NCBI GenBank assembly: GCA_944326255.1 | Contig: CALVDG010000005.1 | Span: 1-64,000, forward strand | Length of the DNA: 64,000 nucleotides | Source: an uncultured Bacteroidales bacterium | GTDB taxonomy: Bacteria > Bacteroidota > Bacteroidia > Bacteroidales > UBA932 | Direction of reading: 5' to 3' | Part shown: positions 34,116 through 42,986 of the stretch, piece by piece | Layout: every line of letters begins with the position of its first letter | Position numbering within the stretch: the first letter of the stretch is position 1 | Notes under the pieces: generated by a model | Databases searched by the model: none | What the model saw: the letters and a program-made list of their open reading frames with translations, nothing else | What the model was told of the DNA's origin: nothing | Program-made: the position numbers and the translations under genes

Positions 34116-35061
34116 ATCCGGCGGTTTTTATCAGTTCTTTGTCCTCGGCTACCTTTGAGCCGATGGTGGTAAGCAGGTCTCCTGCGATGGCCGAGTTGAT
34201 GCCGGTGCGCATGGCCTCCAGCACCGTCTGGCGGGAAAGTCTGGCCCGTCCTCCGGCGAAGCGCAGGTATGCCCTCGGGTGAATGAACCGGAATACGGCC
34301 ACCGTGCGCAGCACTTCCTCCTCGGAGATGAGCGGTGTGTGCTCCAGCGGTGTTCCTGGGATGGGCGACAGTATGTTCAGGGGGATGGACTGTGCCTGTA
34401 ACTCTTTGAGAGTAAATGCGAACTCAACCCTTTGAGCCACAGTCTCGTCCATACCGATGATGCCTCCGGAGCAGATATCCATTCCTACGCGGCGGGCGGC
34501 TTCAAGAGTCTCGATTTTCTGCTGCTGGGTGTGGGTTGAGCACAGTGAGGGGAAATAGGACGGAGCGGTCTCCAGGTTGCAGTGGTATCTGGTTACTCCG
34601 GCCTCGTATAGTTTGCGCAGGCTCTCCTCGGAGAGCAGTCCCAGGGACGCGCAGACACGGATGCCGCTGTTGGTGCGGATATGGCGTACACGGGCGCAGA
34701 CCTCGTCCACTTCCCGGTCGGAAAGTCTGCGGCCGCTGGTTACCAGTGAAAAGCGGCCTATCCAGGAGGCTTCGTTGACCCGGGCGTGGCGCATGCATTC
34801 TTCCTCTGATACCAGAGGGTAGATTTCCGAACCTGTATGGTAACGGGCGGATTGGGCGCACCACTTGCAGTCCTCCGGGCAACGGCCAGACTTGGCATTG
34901 ATGATCGAGCACAGGTCGAACCGCCTGGGTGCGCACTGCGCTGTAATCTCCTGTGCGGCATTCAGCAGCGGCCTCAGTTCCACCTTCTCAGCCAGCCACA
35001 ACGCTTCTTCCGGGCATATCTCCTGTCCGGACAGTATCTTCTCTTTCAGACTTTCCAGCAT
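34105..35061 (-). CDS. bioB: Biotin synthase BioB
   Basis: 318 residues. The radical-SAM cluster motif [13 protein letters not shown] (CxxxCxxC) lies near residue 60. Further BioB blocks are [21 protein letters not shown] and [12 protein letters not shown]. BioB inserts sulfur into dethiobiotin using a sacrificial Fe-S cluster. It is the first bio gene of the run, 11 nt after purN, so the whole set could be read from a promoter before purN. Confidence 0.93.
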   Translation of the reverse strand: MLESLKEKILSGQEICPEEALWLAEKVELRPLLNAAQEITAQCAPRRFDLCSIINAKSGRCPEDCKWCAQSARYHTGSEIYPLVSEEECMRHARVNEASWIGRFSLVTSGRRLSDREVDEVCARVRHIRTNSGIRVCASLGLLSEESLRKLYEAGVTRYHCNLETAPSYFPSLCSTHTQQQKIETLEAARRVGMDICSGGIIGMDETVAQRVEFAFTLKELQAQSIPLNILSPIPGTPLEHTPLISEEEVLRTVAVFRFIHPRAYLRFAGGRARLSRQTVLEAMRTGINSAIAGDLLTTIGSKVAEDKELIKTAGYEL

Positions 35062-35072
35062 CAGAACTGTTT

Positions 35073-35675
35073 TCAGAGTTGTGAGATGTATCCTTCAATA
35101 ACCTCAGGGTAGGCACGCTCTAGTTCGTGAACTTTGGCGAATAGCGTCTCCGGGGTGTCTTCCGGGGTGACGGCGCAGCGGGCCTGATATATGGTCTTCC
35201 CGTGATCGTACTGATTGTCCACTACGTGAATAGTGATGCCCGACTCTTTCTCGCCGGCCGCGATGACCGCCTGGTGTACGTGATCACCGTACATGCCTTT
35301 GCCTCCGTATGAAGGCAGCAGGGCGGGATGGATGTTGAGTATCCGTTCCGGCCATTCCTCGATAAGGTATTCGGGGACTTTCAGCAGGAATCCGGCCAGG
35401 ATGATAAAGTCGGTTCCGAGTTCATGGAGGACATCGGTCAGTTTCCGGCTCTCTCCTTTATATATTAAGGTGTTGCTGCGGAATTCCGAAGCGGTGAAAG
35501 TATAGTGCGGCACTCCCAGCCTTTCAGCTCTGGTAAGTACGAAAGCGTCCTTGCGGTTGCAGAGAACGGCTGTGACGCGGTAAGTTTTACGATTCTGTGC
35601 CCAGTTTATGATATTTTCGGCGTTAGAGCCTGATCCTGAAGCGAATATGACGATATTGGGAACGCTTTTCTCCAT
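35073..35675 (-). CDS. purN: Phosphoribosylglycinamide formyltransferase PurN
   Basis: 200 residues, usual length. It transfers formyl from 10-formyltetrahydrofolate to GAR in purine synthesis. [11 protein letters not shown] near the start binds the phosphate. Catalytic residues are recognisable in the Asn-His of [17 protein letters not shown] and the Asp of the later DNQYDHG region. It is placed directly before the bio genes, and divergent from acpP. The 115-bp gap to acpP has no perfect promoter match that I can see. Confidence 0.92.
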   Translation of the reverse strand: MEKSVPNIVIFASGSGSNAENIINWAQNRKTYRVTAVLCNRKDAFVLTRAERLGVPHYTFTASEFRSNTLIYKGESRKLTDVLHELGTDFIILAGFLLKVPEYLIEEWPERILNIHPALLPSYGGKGMYGDHVHQAVIAAGEKESGITIHVVDNQYDHGKTIYQARCAVTPEDTPETLFAKVHELERAYPEVIEGYISQL

Positions 35676-35790
35676 CGGGTTTTATTATTGGATTCTTGCA
35701 AAGTTCCATAAAAATTTTAAAATTCCGAAAATTATTTGTTAGTTTGCAGCAAATTTTATTACAAACTAATTATTAACTAAAATTTAGACC

Positions 35791-36027
35791 ATGGCAGATA
35801 TTGTTTCAGAAGTAACAGCCATCATCGTCAACAAACTCGGAGTTGATGAAAGCGAAGTAACCCGTAATGCAAGTTTTACAAATGATTTAGGTGCTGACTC
35901 TCTCGACACAGTTGAGCTCATTATGGAATTTGAGAAGAAGTTCAATATAGAGATTCCCGACGATGCCGCTGAGAAGATCTCTACAGTAGGCGAGGCTATC
36001 GACTATATCGAGGAGCACACCAAATAA
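35791..36027 (+). CDS. acpP: Acyl carrier protein AcpP
   Basis: 78 residues, acidic. The phosphopantetheine serine is in [12 protein letters not shown] (DSL motif, about residue 37). It carries the growing acyl chain in fatty-acid synthesis and also the pimeloyl chain made by the BioC/BioG route encoded across the divergent gap. It is followed 7 nt later by fabF, the usual pair. Confidence 0.95.
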   Translation: MADIVSEVTAIIVNKLGVDESEVTRNASFTNDLGADSLDTVELIMEFEKKFNIEIPDDAAEKISTVGEAIDYIEEHTK

Positions 36028-36034
36028 ATTGTAC

Positions 36035-37285
36035 ATGGGGTTGAGAAGAGTTGTAGTTACCGGTCTCGGTACGATAAATCCTTTAGGAAAGACTGTTGAG
36101 GAGTATTTCTCCAATCTGGACAAGGGGGTAAGCGGGGCGAGGCTGATAACATCATTTGACACGACTCTTTTCAAGACCAGGTTTGCATGTACGGTAGAGG
36201 ACTTTGATCCTTCCCGGTACGGTATAGAACGCAAGGAACTCAGGCGTATTGACCGTTTTGCCCAGTTCGCTATGGCGGCTGCGGCTACAGCTTTGGCTGA
36301 CAGCGGTCTGGATCTGCAGAAGATAGATCTGGACAGGGCAGGAGTGATTCTTGGTTCCGGTATCGGAGGTATTGAAAGTCTTACCGAAGGGATAATGGAC
36401 TACTGCGCAGGAGGATGTATTCCGCGCTTTAGTCCATTTCTTATTACCAAGATGATATCGGATATGGCTCCCGGTCTGATATCCATCAAATACGGTTTTG
36501 CGGGGCCCAACTATACCACGACATCGGCCTGTGCCTCATCGTCTCATGCGATGGGAGACGCCCTCAATCTGATCCGTCTGGGCAAGGCCGATATAATCCT
36601 GGCAGGAGGAGCGGAAGCCCCTGTCTCGGTACCTTCCATAGGCGGCTTTGACGCATCCAAGGCACTTTCCACCAACAATGACGAATACGCTACGGCTTCC
36701 CGTCCCTTCGACAGGACCCGGGACGGTTTTGTGATGGGTGAGGGTTCGGCTGTCCTCGTGTTTGAGGAGCTGGAGCACGCCCTGGCCCGCGGTGCGCGTA
36801 TATATGCCGAGGTGGCAGGAGCCGGTATGAGCGCGGATGCCTATCATATCACTGCGCCGCTGCCGGACGGTTCCGGTGCGGTCAAAGTGATGCGTCTGGC
36901 ATTGGAGGATGCCGGACTGAGGCCTGAGGATGTGGATTACATCAATGTTCACGGAACATCTACGCCTCTGGGAGACGTGGCCGAGCTTAAGGCTGTAAAG
37001 AGTCTTTTCGGAGAGTATGCCTATAAGCTGAATATAAGTTCCACCAAGTCCATGCACGGACATCTGCTCGGGGCTGCCGGAGCGGTGGAGGCTTTGGCCT
37101 GCATCCATGCCATAAGAGATTCAATAGTTCCTCCGACCATCAATTTCCGGTATGAGGACCCGGATATTGACTACAATCTCAACCTTACGCTCAACAAGGC
37201 GCAGAAAAGAACAGTAAAGGTGGCTCTGAACAATACCTTCGGATTCGGAGGCCACAATTCCTGCCTTGTCTTCAAGGCTTTTTAA
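36035..37285 (+). CDS. fabF: 3-oxoacyl-[ACP] synthase II FabF
   Basis: 416 residues from ATG 36035. It has the condensing-enzyme triad: Cys in TTTSACASSSHA, His in VHGTSTPLGD and His in KSMHGHLLGAAG. It extends acyl-ACP by two carbons with malonyl-ACP. In-frame TTG 36029 is open but unlikely as start. The rnc gene that follows fabF in many Bacteroidales is not here; instead a convergent DUF4270 gene begins 12 nt away. Confidence 0.94.
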   Translation: MGLRRVVVTGLGTINPLGKTVEEYFSNLDKGVSGARLITSFDTTLFKTRFACTVEDFDPSRYGIERKELRRIDRFAQFAMAAAATALADSGLDLQKIDLDRAGVILGSGIGGIESLTEGIMDYCAGGCIPRFSPFLITKMISDMAPGLISIKYGFAGPNYTTTSACASSSHAMGDALNLIRLGKADIILAGGAEAPVSVPSIGGFDASKALSTNNDEYATASRPFDRTRDGFVMGEGSAVLVFEELEHALARGARIYAEVAGAGMSADAYHITAPLPDGSGAVKVMRLALEDAGLRPEDVDYINVHGTSTPLGDVAELKAVKSLFGEYAYKLNISSTKSMHGHLLGAAGAVEALACIHAIRDSIVPPTINFRYEDPDIDYNLNLTLNKAQKRTVKVALNNTFGFGGHNSCLVFKAF

Positions 37286-37296
37286 GCAGCAGTATT

Positions 37297-38667
37297 TTAT
37301 TGCATCAGTCCGTAAGTGATGGTCAGAGTCGGCTTTCTCTCAGCGGCAGGACCGTTCAGTATGATCTTATTGTAGTTGTAATTGTCAAATTCATAGACTC
37401 TGGTATCTGCAAGGTTGACTTTGTATTTCATAGGCGCAATCCACAGATCCATGGTCTCGTTTATTTCAGATGGCTCAGCACCTATGATGTTTTGAATGTA
37501 AGCGGTGATGTCCATACTGTACTCCATAAGGGAGCGGTTGATACTTCCGTAGTTGGAGGTGCTGTAGACTTCATCCAGCGGCTGATAGTAGTATAGAGTG
37601 TCATTGGTGGCCAGCGGGGCTCTGGTGAAAGCATAGATGTAATCAGGATGCTCCATGTCGAATATTCCGTAGTCATCGGGTTCAGGATAGGGGAACTTCA
37701 GCTCAGCTCTTGATACTACTACATTTTTTTGTTCAAGTCCTTCATCCAGAATCCAGTTGTCAATCATTTCCTTAAGACTGCCGGCATTGATATGGGGCTT
37801 TATTCCGGAGAGGCTTTCCATGTACAGCCTGTCTCCAGGGTTGTCATTGCTGAGAGCTTCAGATCCCGTACTGAAATAATTATAGACTTCATAGGTACTG
37901 TATCCGAATGCGAAGGACTCAGTTGTGTCGAGGTCTGATATTCCTCGGTCCGGGTCATTGAGTGTGTAATTGACGTTGATGGTCGAATTTCCCAGGTCAA
38001 GATAATTCATTCTTCCTCCGGATGTGCTCATGGAAGGTTCTATCTGGATGTATAGTCCTGGGAACCGTTCTATAAAAAGAGATAAGTCTCTGAACTCTTC
38101 CGGAGTGATGCTCAGCAGTTCCCGGGCAAACTCGTCTTTCAGTTCAATTCTGATCTCACCTTCACCGTAGATTACAGGATCGCTGACGGTTATGGGTTCG
38201 GAACAGTAGTCTTCGGGCGTTAAGGAATTGCAGAATCCCATATTACTGCTGTCCAGAGGCGTAAGCAGTTTGTATATTTTTATTCTCTGGTGTATTCCTT
38301 TTTGGTCATTTTCCAGATAATAGGTTGAGTCTATGGACAGGTTGAGATATGCGGACAGAAGTTTCGGGTCTTCTCCGAAATCAGTGGAGTCGGAGTAGGG
38401 TAAAATAAATGTGGCGCTGTTTGAAATGACCGTCCCGAAGACAGGGTCGGTCATTGTGCCGACCAGCATACTCAGGCTGTTTGCGGCCTGAACGGAACTG
38501 CTTGTCCGGTTTGTTACCTGTATCTCAAATGTCTTTGTGCCGATAGTCAGGATTGACTCGTCGGGAAGAAGTCCGCTTCCCAGGGTGCGGTCGTTCTCCA
38601 CGCATGCTGCGGCCGTGAAAAGTGCGGTCAAAACGCATAGCGCGGCCGTCAGTGTCTTATTTGGCAT
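37297..38667 (-). CDS. DUF4270 lipoprotein
   Basis: 456 residues from the ATG at 38665-38667, which starts a signal peptide with lipobox TAAC. An ATG ten codons upstream would lie within the preceding gene. The beginning of the mature part (GSGLLPDESILTIGT) and the later IRIELKDEFARELL segment are typical of DUF4270, a Bacteroidota-only family of unknown role. It overlaps the end of the glycogen-synthase-like gene by 11 nt. That pairing is common in Bacteroidales and suggests a shared, still unclear, process. Confidence 0.82.
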   Translation of the reverse strand: MPNKTLTAALCVLTALFTAAACVENDRTLGSGLLPDESILTIGTKTFEIQVTNRTSSSVQAANSLSMLVGTMTDPVFGTVISNSATFILPYSDSTDFGEDPKLLSAYLNLSIDSTYYLENDQKGIHQRIKIYKLLTPLDSSNMGFCNSLTPEDYCSEPITVSDPVIYGEGEIRIELKDEFARELLSITPEEFRDLSLFIERFPGLYIQIEPSMSTSGGRMNYLDLGNSTINVNYTLNDPDRGISDLDTTESFAFGYSTYEVYNYFSTGSEALSNDNPGDRLYMESLSGIKPHINAGSLKEMIDNWILDEGLEQKNVVVSRAELKFPYPEPDDYGIFDMEHPDYIYAFTRAPLATNDTLYYYQPLDEVYSTSNYGSINRSLMEYSMDITAYIQNIIGAEPSEINETMDLWIAPMKYKVNLADTRVYEFDNYNYNKIILNGPAAERKPTLTITYGLMQ

Positions 38668-39490
38668 CTTGTTCCAGTAATTTGTCGTAAAATTCATTGT
38701 ACGTCTGTATGTAGGTGCCGTCAGGATGTTCTATGGGGAAGTACGGAAGAATCGGTATCTTACGGTTTTGGGCAAACTCGATGAGCTCCTGTCTTATGTT
38801 TTCTGCCCCAAGTATGACGGCATCAGCATATTGTATGGCAAGTTTTGCAAGATTTATGCCATCGGGAGCCTTGAATGAGTCCAGATCCTTGGACTTTATA
38901 CCGGAGACGGGAATTTTGACTTTCATATCCGCATTAAACCCGCAGTCCATGTATTCATCGTAAAGCGAGAGGACAACTTTCGCGTCTGAGAATATAGGGT
39001 CGTTCTTGAAAGCTCTTTTCAGATACAGCGGAACCAGATGCGATATCCAGCCGGAGCAGTGTACTATATCCGGTTTCCAGCGGAGTTTCTTGACAGTCTC
39101 GAGTATGCCCCTCGCAAAGAAGATGGCCCTTTCGTCATTATCCTCCAGAAAGTTGCCCTCAGCATCCTCGTATACTGACTTTTTGTGGAAATAGTCGTCA
39201 TTGTCGATAAAGTAAATCTGCATTCTGGCAGAGGAAATGGAAGCGACTTTTATTACCAACGGCCGGTCTATGTCGTTGATGACCATATTCATCCCGGAGA
39301 GTCTGATTACCTCATGCAGTTGGTTGCGTCTTTCGTTGATGCATCCGTAGCGGGGCATGAATGTCCGTATCTCCTTGCCGGACTCCTGTATGCCCTGAGG
39401 AAGATACCTGCCTACAATTGAGATGGTGCTTTCGGGCAGGTACGGATAAATCTCAGAATTTACGAATAAAACTCTTTTGGGATCTTTCAT
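38657..39490 (-). CDS. Short glycogen/starch synthase-like protein (GT5 N-terminal domain only)
   Basis: 277 residues, little more than half of a normal GlgA (about 470-500). It covers the GT5 N-terminal Rossmann domain (VLFVNSEIYPYLPES, PDIVHCSGWISHLVPLYLK). The C-terminal domain that holds most ADP-glucose and catalytic contacts is absent. The Lys-x-Gly-Gly loop of GlgA is not evident either (PESTISIVGRYLPQ at that position). It is annotated as glycogen synthase in relatives, but activity is doubtful. It stands before the DUF4270 gene, and a TATATTTG box lies 17 bp before its start. Confidence 0.75.
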   Translation of the reverse strand: MKDPKRVLFVNSEIYPYLPESTISIVGRYLPQGIQESGKEIRTFMPRYGCINERRNQLHEVIRLSGMNMVINDIDRPLVIKVASISSARMQIYFIDNDDYFHKKSVYEDAEGNFLEDNDERAIFFARGILETVKKLRWKPDIVHCSGWISHLVPLYLKRAFKNDPIFSDAKVVLSLYDEYMDCGFNADMKVKIPVSGIKSKDLDSFKAPDGINLAKLAIQYADAVILGAENIRQELIEFAQNRKIPILPYFPIEHPDGTYIQTYNEFYDKLLEQDAK

Positions 39491-39506
39491 TGCAGATTCT
39501 TTTTTG

Positions 39507-39514
39507 CAAATATA
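39507..39514 (-). promoter_or_regulatory. -7 box (TATATTTG) for the glycogen-synthase-like gene
   Basis: Exact TAnnTTTG on the reverse strand, in the 89-bp divergent gap with ftsX. No matching -33 box. Confidence 0.45.
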
Positions 39515-39548
39515 ATAATAAAAAATCTAAATTAATTATCTTTTTATT

Positions 39549-39556
39549 TATCTTTG
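39549..39556 (+). promoter_or_regulatory. -7 box (TATCTTTG) for the ftsX operon
   Basis: Exact TAnnTTTG, 23 bp before the ftsX start. The region is very A+T rich and no TTTG lies at the usual -33 distance. Confidence 0.45.
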
Positions 39557-39579
39557 AGGGATTTATCTAGTGTTAGCAG

Positions 39580-40458
39580 ATGGCAAAAAGTGAGAGTAAT
39601 ATCCTGTACAGAAGACTGTTGAGGTCTTATTTCTCATCTGTGATCAGTATCAGTCTGGTGCTGTTCCTGGTAGGAATGACCGGTGTGCTCATTGTCAATG
39701 CAAAGTCGGTGTCGAACTATTTTAAGGAGAATATCACTGTCTCTGCAGTACTGAGTGTGGAGGCGGACGAGGCGGATGCTTCGGCCATGGCTGACAGGCT
39801 CGAAAATACCCCTTACGTCAAGGATATACGGATCATCACAAAGGAAGAAGGTGTGGAGGAGATGAAGAAAATACTGGGAGATGACTTCCTGGATGTGTTT
39901 GAAGTCAATCCGATACCGGTCTCACTGGAACTGCAGGTGGCTGCGGACTATATCTCCACTGACAGCCTGAGCGTCATAGAGGAGGCCCTGTATGAGTATC
40001 CTGCTGTGCACGAGGTCGTGTACCAGCAGTCATTGGTGGAGATTCTCAATGCCAACATTGAGCGGATAGGTGTAGTTGCCGGAGTGCTTGTGCTGCTGCT
40101 GCTTTTCATATCAGTGGTTCTGATCAACAATACTGTGCGGCTCAATGTTTACTCAAAGCGCTTTACTATTCACACCATGAGACTGGTCGGTGCAACCAAA
40201 GGATTTATAACAAGGCCGTTTGTCGGACAGGCCTTTTTTCAGGGCCTGATTGCAGGTGCTGTGGCGGATGTGCTTATCCTGGGAGCATTGTACCTTATAA
40301 GAAATGAGTTCTATCAGCTGTTTTCACTGATAGACGCTATGCTGTTGGGCCTTGTCATGATTGCTGTTATTGTCCTGGGCGTGTTGCTGTGCATGGTGTC
40401 CACTTCGGCAGGAGTGCGAAGTCTCATATCATTGACTAAGAATGAATTGTACTATTAA
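39580..40458 (+). CDS. ftsX: Cell-division protein FtsX
   Basis: 292 residues with four membrane helices: one near residues 18-45, then three in the C-terminal part. A periplasmic domain (about 50-150) lies between them. Conserved FtsX features include TVSAVLSVEADE and the membrane-proximal MRLVGATKGFITRPF. FtsX with the ATPase FtsE activates cell-wall hydrolases at the septum. No ftsE is adjacent, as is usual in Bacteroidota. It begins a run with DUF3098, uppP and lpxH. Confidence 0.92.
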   Translation: MAKSESNILYRRLLRSYFSSVISISLVLFLVGMTGVLIVNAKSVSNYFKENITVSAVLSVEADEADASAMADRLENTPYVKDIRIITKEEGVEEMKKILGDDFLDVFEVNPIPVSLELQVAADYISTDSLSVIEEALYEYPAVHEVVYQQSLVEILNANIERIGVVAGVLVLLLLFISVVLINNTVRLNVYSKRFTIHTMRLVGATKGFITRPFVGQAFFQGLIAGAVADVLILGALYLIRNEFYQLFSLIDAMLLGLVMIAVIVLGVLLCMVSTSAGVRSLISLTKNELYY

Positions 40459-40463
40459 TTTAT

Positions 40464-40709
40464 ATGGAAATGGATAAGTTTGCTATTCCCAAAGAGAATA
40501 TCCTGTATCTGATTGTAGGTTTCGCTGTGATGCTGGCCGGCTATCTCCTGCTGCTCGGAGGCGGTGCTGACAGTCCTGAGGTATTCAACTACGCGCTTTT
40601 CAGCTTTACCAGGATGTACATAGCTCCTCTGCTGATACTCATCGGATTTGCGATAGAGATAGTAGTGCTTTTGAGAAAGAAACCGATTAAACTGTTAAAA
40701 CGGAAATAG
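40464..40709 (+). CDS. DUF3098 two-helix membrane protein
   Basis: 81 residues with two transmembrane helices (about 13-32 and 50-70) and a short linker containing GGGADSPEVFN. This is the DUF3098 pattern, found in Bacteroidota between ftsX and uppP. The function is unknown. It lies 5 nt after ftsX and 9 nt before uppP. Confidence 0.85.
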   Translation: MEMDKFAIPKENILYLIVGFAVMLAGYLLLLGGGADSPEVFNYALFSFTRMYIAPLLILIGFAIEIVVLLRKKPIKLLKRK

Positions 40710-40718
40710 CTCAGGGGC

Positions 40719-41546
40719 ATGGAGTGGTTTCAAGCTGTGGTCCTGGGGCTGATTCAGGGCCTTACGGAGTTCCTGCCTGTGAGCAGCAGCGGTCATCTTA
40801 CGATATTCAAGGCCATATTCGGAATAGAGGCGGACAACCTCAGTTTCGAGGTGGCTGTCCATGCCGCCACAGTGCTCAGTACTATCGTTGCTTTCCGCAA
40901 GGAGATATGGGACATCATCTGCGGTGTCTTTAAGTTCAGATACAACAGTCAGACTCAGTATTTCCTGAAGATATGCGTCTCCATGATACCTGTGGCCGTA
41001 GTGGGCTTCTTCTTCAAGGATCAGGTGGAGGCTGTCTTCGGCTCGGGACTGTTTGTCGTCGGCAGTATGCTTCTGCTTACGGCTGTGCTGCTTTTTGTCT
41101 CTGAGACATTGTCCAACAGACAGGCCCGTAAGGCTGTATCGGAAGGCCGCGAGGCTGGAAAGGAGGTGGGATATAAGGAGGCGTTCATCATAGGTCTGTC
41201 ACAGGCTCTGGCGGTATTGCCCGGTCTCTCCCGTTCCGGCACCACAATCTCTACAGGCCTGATGCTCGGAGTCAGGAAAAGTTCCATGGCTCAGTTTTCA
41301 TTTCTTATGGTACTTATACCGATTCTGGGAGAGGCATTTCTGGAACTTGTCGGTGGAGATTTCTCGGCCGAGGCCTCCGGCATATCCACGCTGTCGCTGC
41401 TGCTCGGCACTCTGACGGCCTTTGTCTCCGGTTATATGGCCTGCCGCTGGATGATACGTATCGTGCAGAAGGCCCGTCTGCGTTATTTCTCCATATACTG
41501 CTGCGTAGCCGCTGCATTCTGCTTCATATTTGAACTGCTCAAGTAA
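40719..41546 (+). CDS. uppP: Undecaprenyl-diphosphatase UppP (BacA)
   Basis: 275 residues, about eight membrane helices. Catalytic motifs are [14 protein letters not shown] (residues 13-26) and PGLSRSGTT. It removes a phosphate from undecaprenyl diphosphate so the lipid carrier can be reused for cell-wall and O-antigen synthesis. It is followed 2 nt later by lpxH, so two envelope functions are encoded together. Confidence 0.93.
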   Translation: MEWFQAVVLGLIQGLTEFLPVSSSGHLTIFKAIFGIEADNLSFEVAVHAATVLSTIVAFRKEIWDIICGVFKFRYNSQTQYFLKICVSMIPVAVVGFFFKDQVEAVFGSGLFVVGSMLLLTAVLLFVSETLSNRQARKAVSEGREAGKEVGYKEAFIIGLSQALAVLPGLSRSGTTISTGLMLGVRKSSMAQFSFLMVLIPILGEAFLELVGGDFSAEASGISTLSLLLGTLTAFVSGYMACRWMIRIVQKARLRYFSIYCCVAAAFCFIFELLK

Positions 41547-41548
41547 GA

Positions 41549-42367
41549 ATGTCCAAGTCCTATTTTATCTCCGATGTGCATCTGGGTGCGGCTTTCTGTG
41601 ACAGGAAAGCCTTGGAGCAGAGATTTGTGGCTTTGCTTGACCGCATAAGGGAAGAGAAAGCCGATGCTGTCTACCTGCTCGGGGATATCTTCGACTTCTG
41701 GTACGAATACAGATACGTTATCCCACGCGGACATACCAGGGCTCTCGGTGCCTTGGCCCGGCTCAGTGACAGTGGAGTCAAGGTGTATTTTTTCAGAGGC
41801 AACCACGATGTCTGGGTGTATAATTATTTCGAGCGGGAACTGGGGATGACTGTGCTGAGACAGCCGTATGTGGCGGAGATAGACGGAAAGTTGTGCTGTC
41901 TCGGACACGGTGACGGCCTGGGTCGTACCGACACTATGTTCCGGCTGATACGCTGGGCTTTTCACAACCGCGCACTCCAGGTCATGTTCAGTGCCCTGCA
42001 TCCGAGATGGGCTTTCGGTCTGGGCTATGCCTGGGCCGGTCATTCCAGAAAGATGAAGAATGCTCCGGACAATGCCGGCCGTTATGTGTTCAGAGGAGCG
42101 GACGAGCCGTTGTATCATTTTGCGGATGCCTTCGGAAAGAAGTATAGGGAGACTCACGGAGGGGCCGGTGTGGATTATTATATTTTCGGGCATTACCATA
42201 CACCGGGCACCGTGGAGATTCCGTCAGGAGGTCAGATGCATATTCTGGGCTGCTGGGTGGATGGCGGTGAATACGCTGTGTTAGAGAACGGCAGCCTGAG
42301 CATTATTTCTGCGGTATGTCCAGACGGGAGCGCACGACCGGTTCCGGCGGATTCTTCCCGAAGATAG
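41549..42367 (+). CDS. lpxH: UDP-2,3-diacylglucosamine diphosphatase LpxH
   Basis: 272 residues. Calcineurin-like metallophosphatase motifs occur in order: SDVHLG near the start, GDIFDFW, RGNHDVW, GHGDGLG and FGHYHTPG. It cleaves UDP-2,3-diacylglucosamine to lipid X and UMP in lipid A synthesis at the inner membrane. The last 65 nt overlap the end of the convergent DUF4294 gene, unusually long for two real genes, but both frames carry recognisable family sequence. Confidence 0.88.
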   Translation: MSKSYFISDVHLGAAFCDRKALEQRFVALLDRIREEKADAVYLLGDIFDFWYEYRYVIPRGHTRALGALARLSDSGVKVYFFRGNHDVWVYNYFERELGMTVLRQPYVAEIDGKLCCLGHGDGLGRTDTMFRLIRWAFHNRALQVMFSALHPRWAFGLGYAWAGHSRKMKNAPDNAGRYVFRGADEPLYHFADAFGKKYRETHGGAGVDYYIFGHYHTPGTVEIPSGGQMHILGCWVDGGEYAVLENGSLSIISAVCPDGSARPVPADSSRR

Positions 42368-42968
42368 ACCTGTAGGTCTTGTTGAACTCACCTTTATTAT
42401 ATAGAGTGACCAGTTCTTCGGTCTGTTTGTCCTCGCCGTCGGGGTCGTATGGCTTTTTCATATCCGAGCCGAAGAGTCTGGCTATGCCCTGCCAGAATCC
42501 GGCTGCGGCCTTTCCCTTGTAGTCCTTTATTATCTCGTAGGGAGTGATGCCGGTCTGCCGGTCTATCAGTCTCAGCAGCAGTTTCCCCTGGCTGATGGTC
42601 AGGTTTTTCAGAGGTTTCTCGAATGTGTCGAACAGTTCTTTCTGCAGGATGTTGATGTACCGGTTCTTCTGCCGTTTGTTGAATCCTTCGACGGCTATGG
42701 TGGAGTCCGCATCCCGGAGTTTCTCCTCGGCCAGCAGGGCATAGGGGTAGGCTTTGGCAAAATTGTGTACCAGGCGGTAGTATTTTCTCCAGGACTTGCC
42801 TTTCCTTTTGGCCGTCTTGTATATCGGCTCCAGACTGTCCAGATAGACTGTGTCTCCGTTCTTGTCCACTATATATTGCATAAGCATCCCGTCCTCATCC
42901 CGGTTTTGTGACCGGAGCTGCGGTACTGTCATCAGCAGAACCAAGATGATGAGGACGGGACGCTTCAT
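42303..42968 (-). CDS. DUF4294 secreted protein
   Basis: 221 residues with a signal peptide ending near LRSQ. The sequence YIVDKNGDTVYLDSL followed by KSWRKYYRLVHNFAKAYPYA is the DUF4294 core, a Bacteroidota-specific family of unknown function. It is likely periplasmic. It lies 18 nt after the NagB-like gene on the same strand and is probably cotranscribed; its end overlaps lpxH by 65 nt. Confidence 0.82.
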   Translation of the reverse strand: MKRPVLIILVLLMTVPQLRSQNRDEDGMLMQYIVDKNGDTVYLDSLEPIYKTAKRKGKSWRKYYRLVHNFAKAYPYALLAEEKLRDADSTIAVEGFNKRQKNRYINILQKELFDTFEKPLKNLTISQGKLLLRLIDRQTGITPYEIIKDYKGKAAAGFWQGIARLFGSDMKKPYDPDGEDKQTEELVTLYNKGEFNKTYRSIFGKNPPEPVVRSRLDIPQK

Positions 42969-42986
42969 TGCGGTGATACGGAATGT

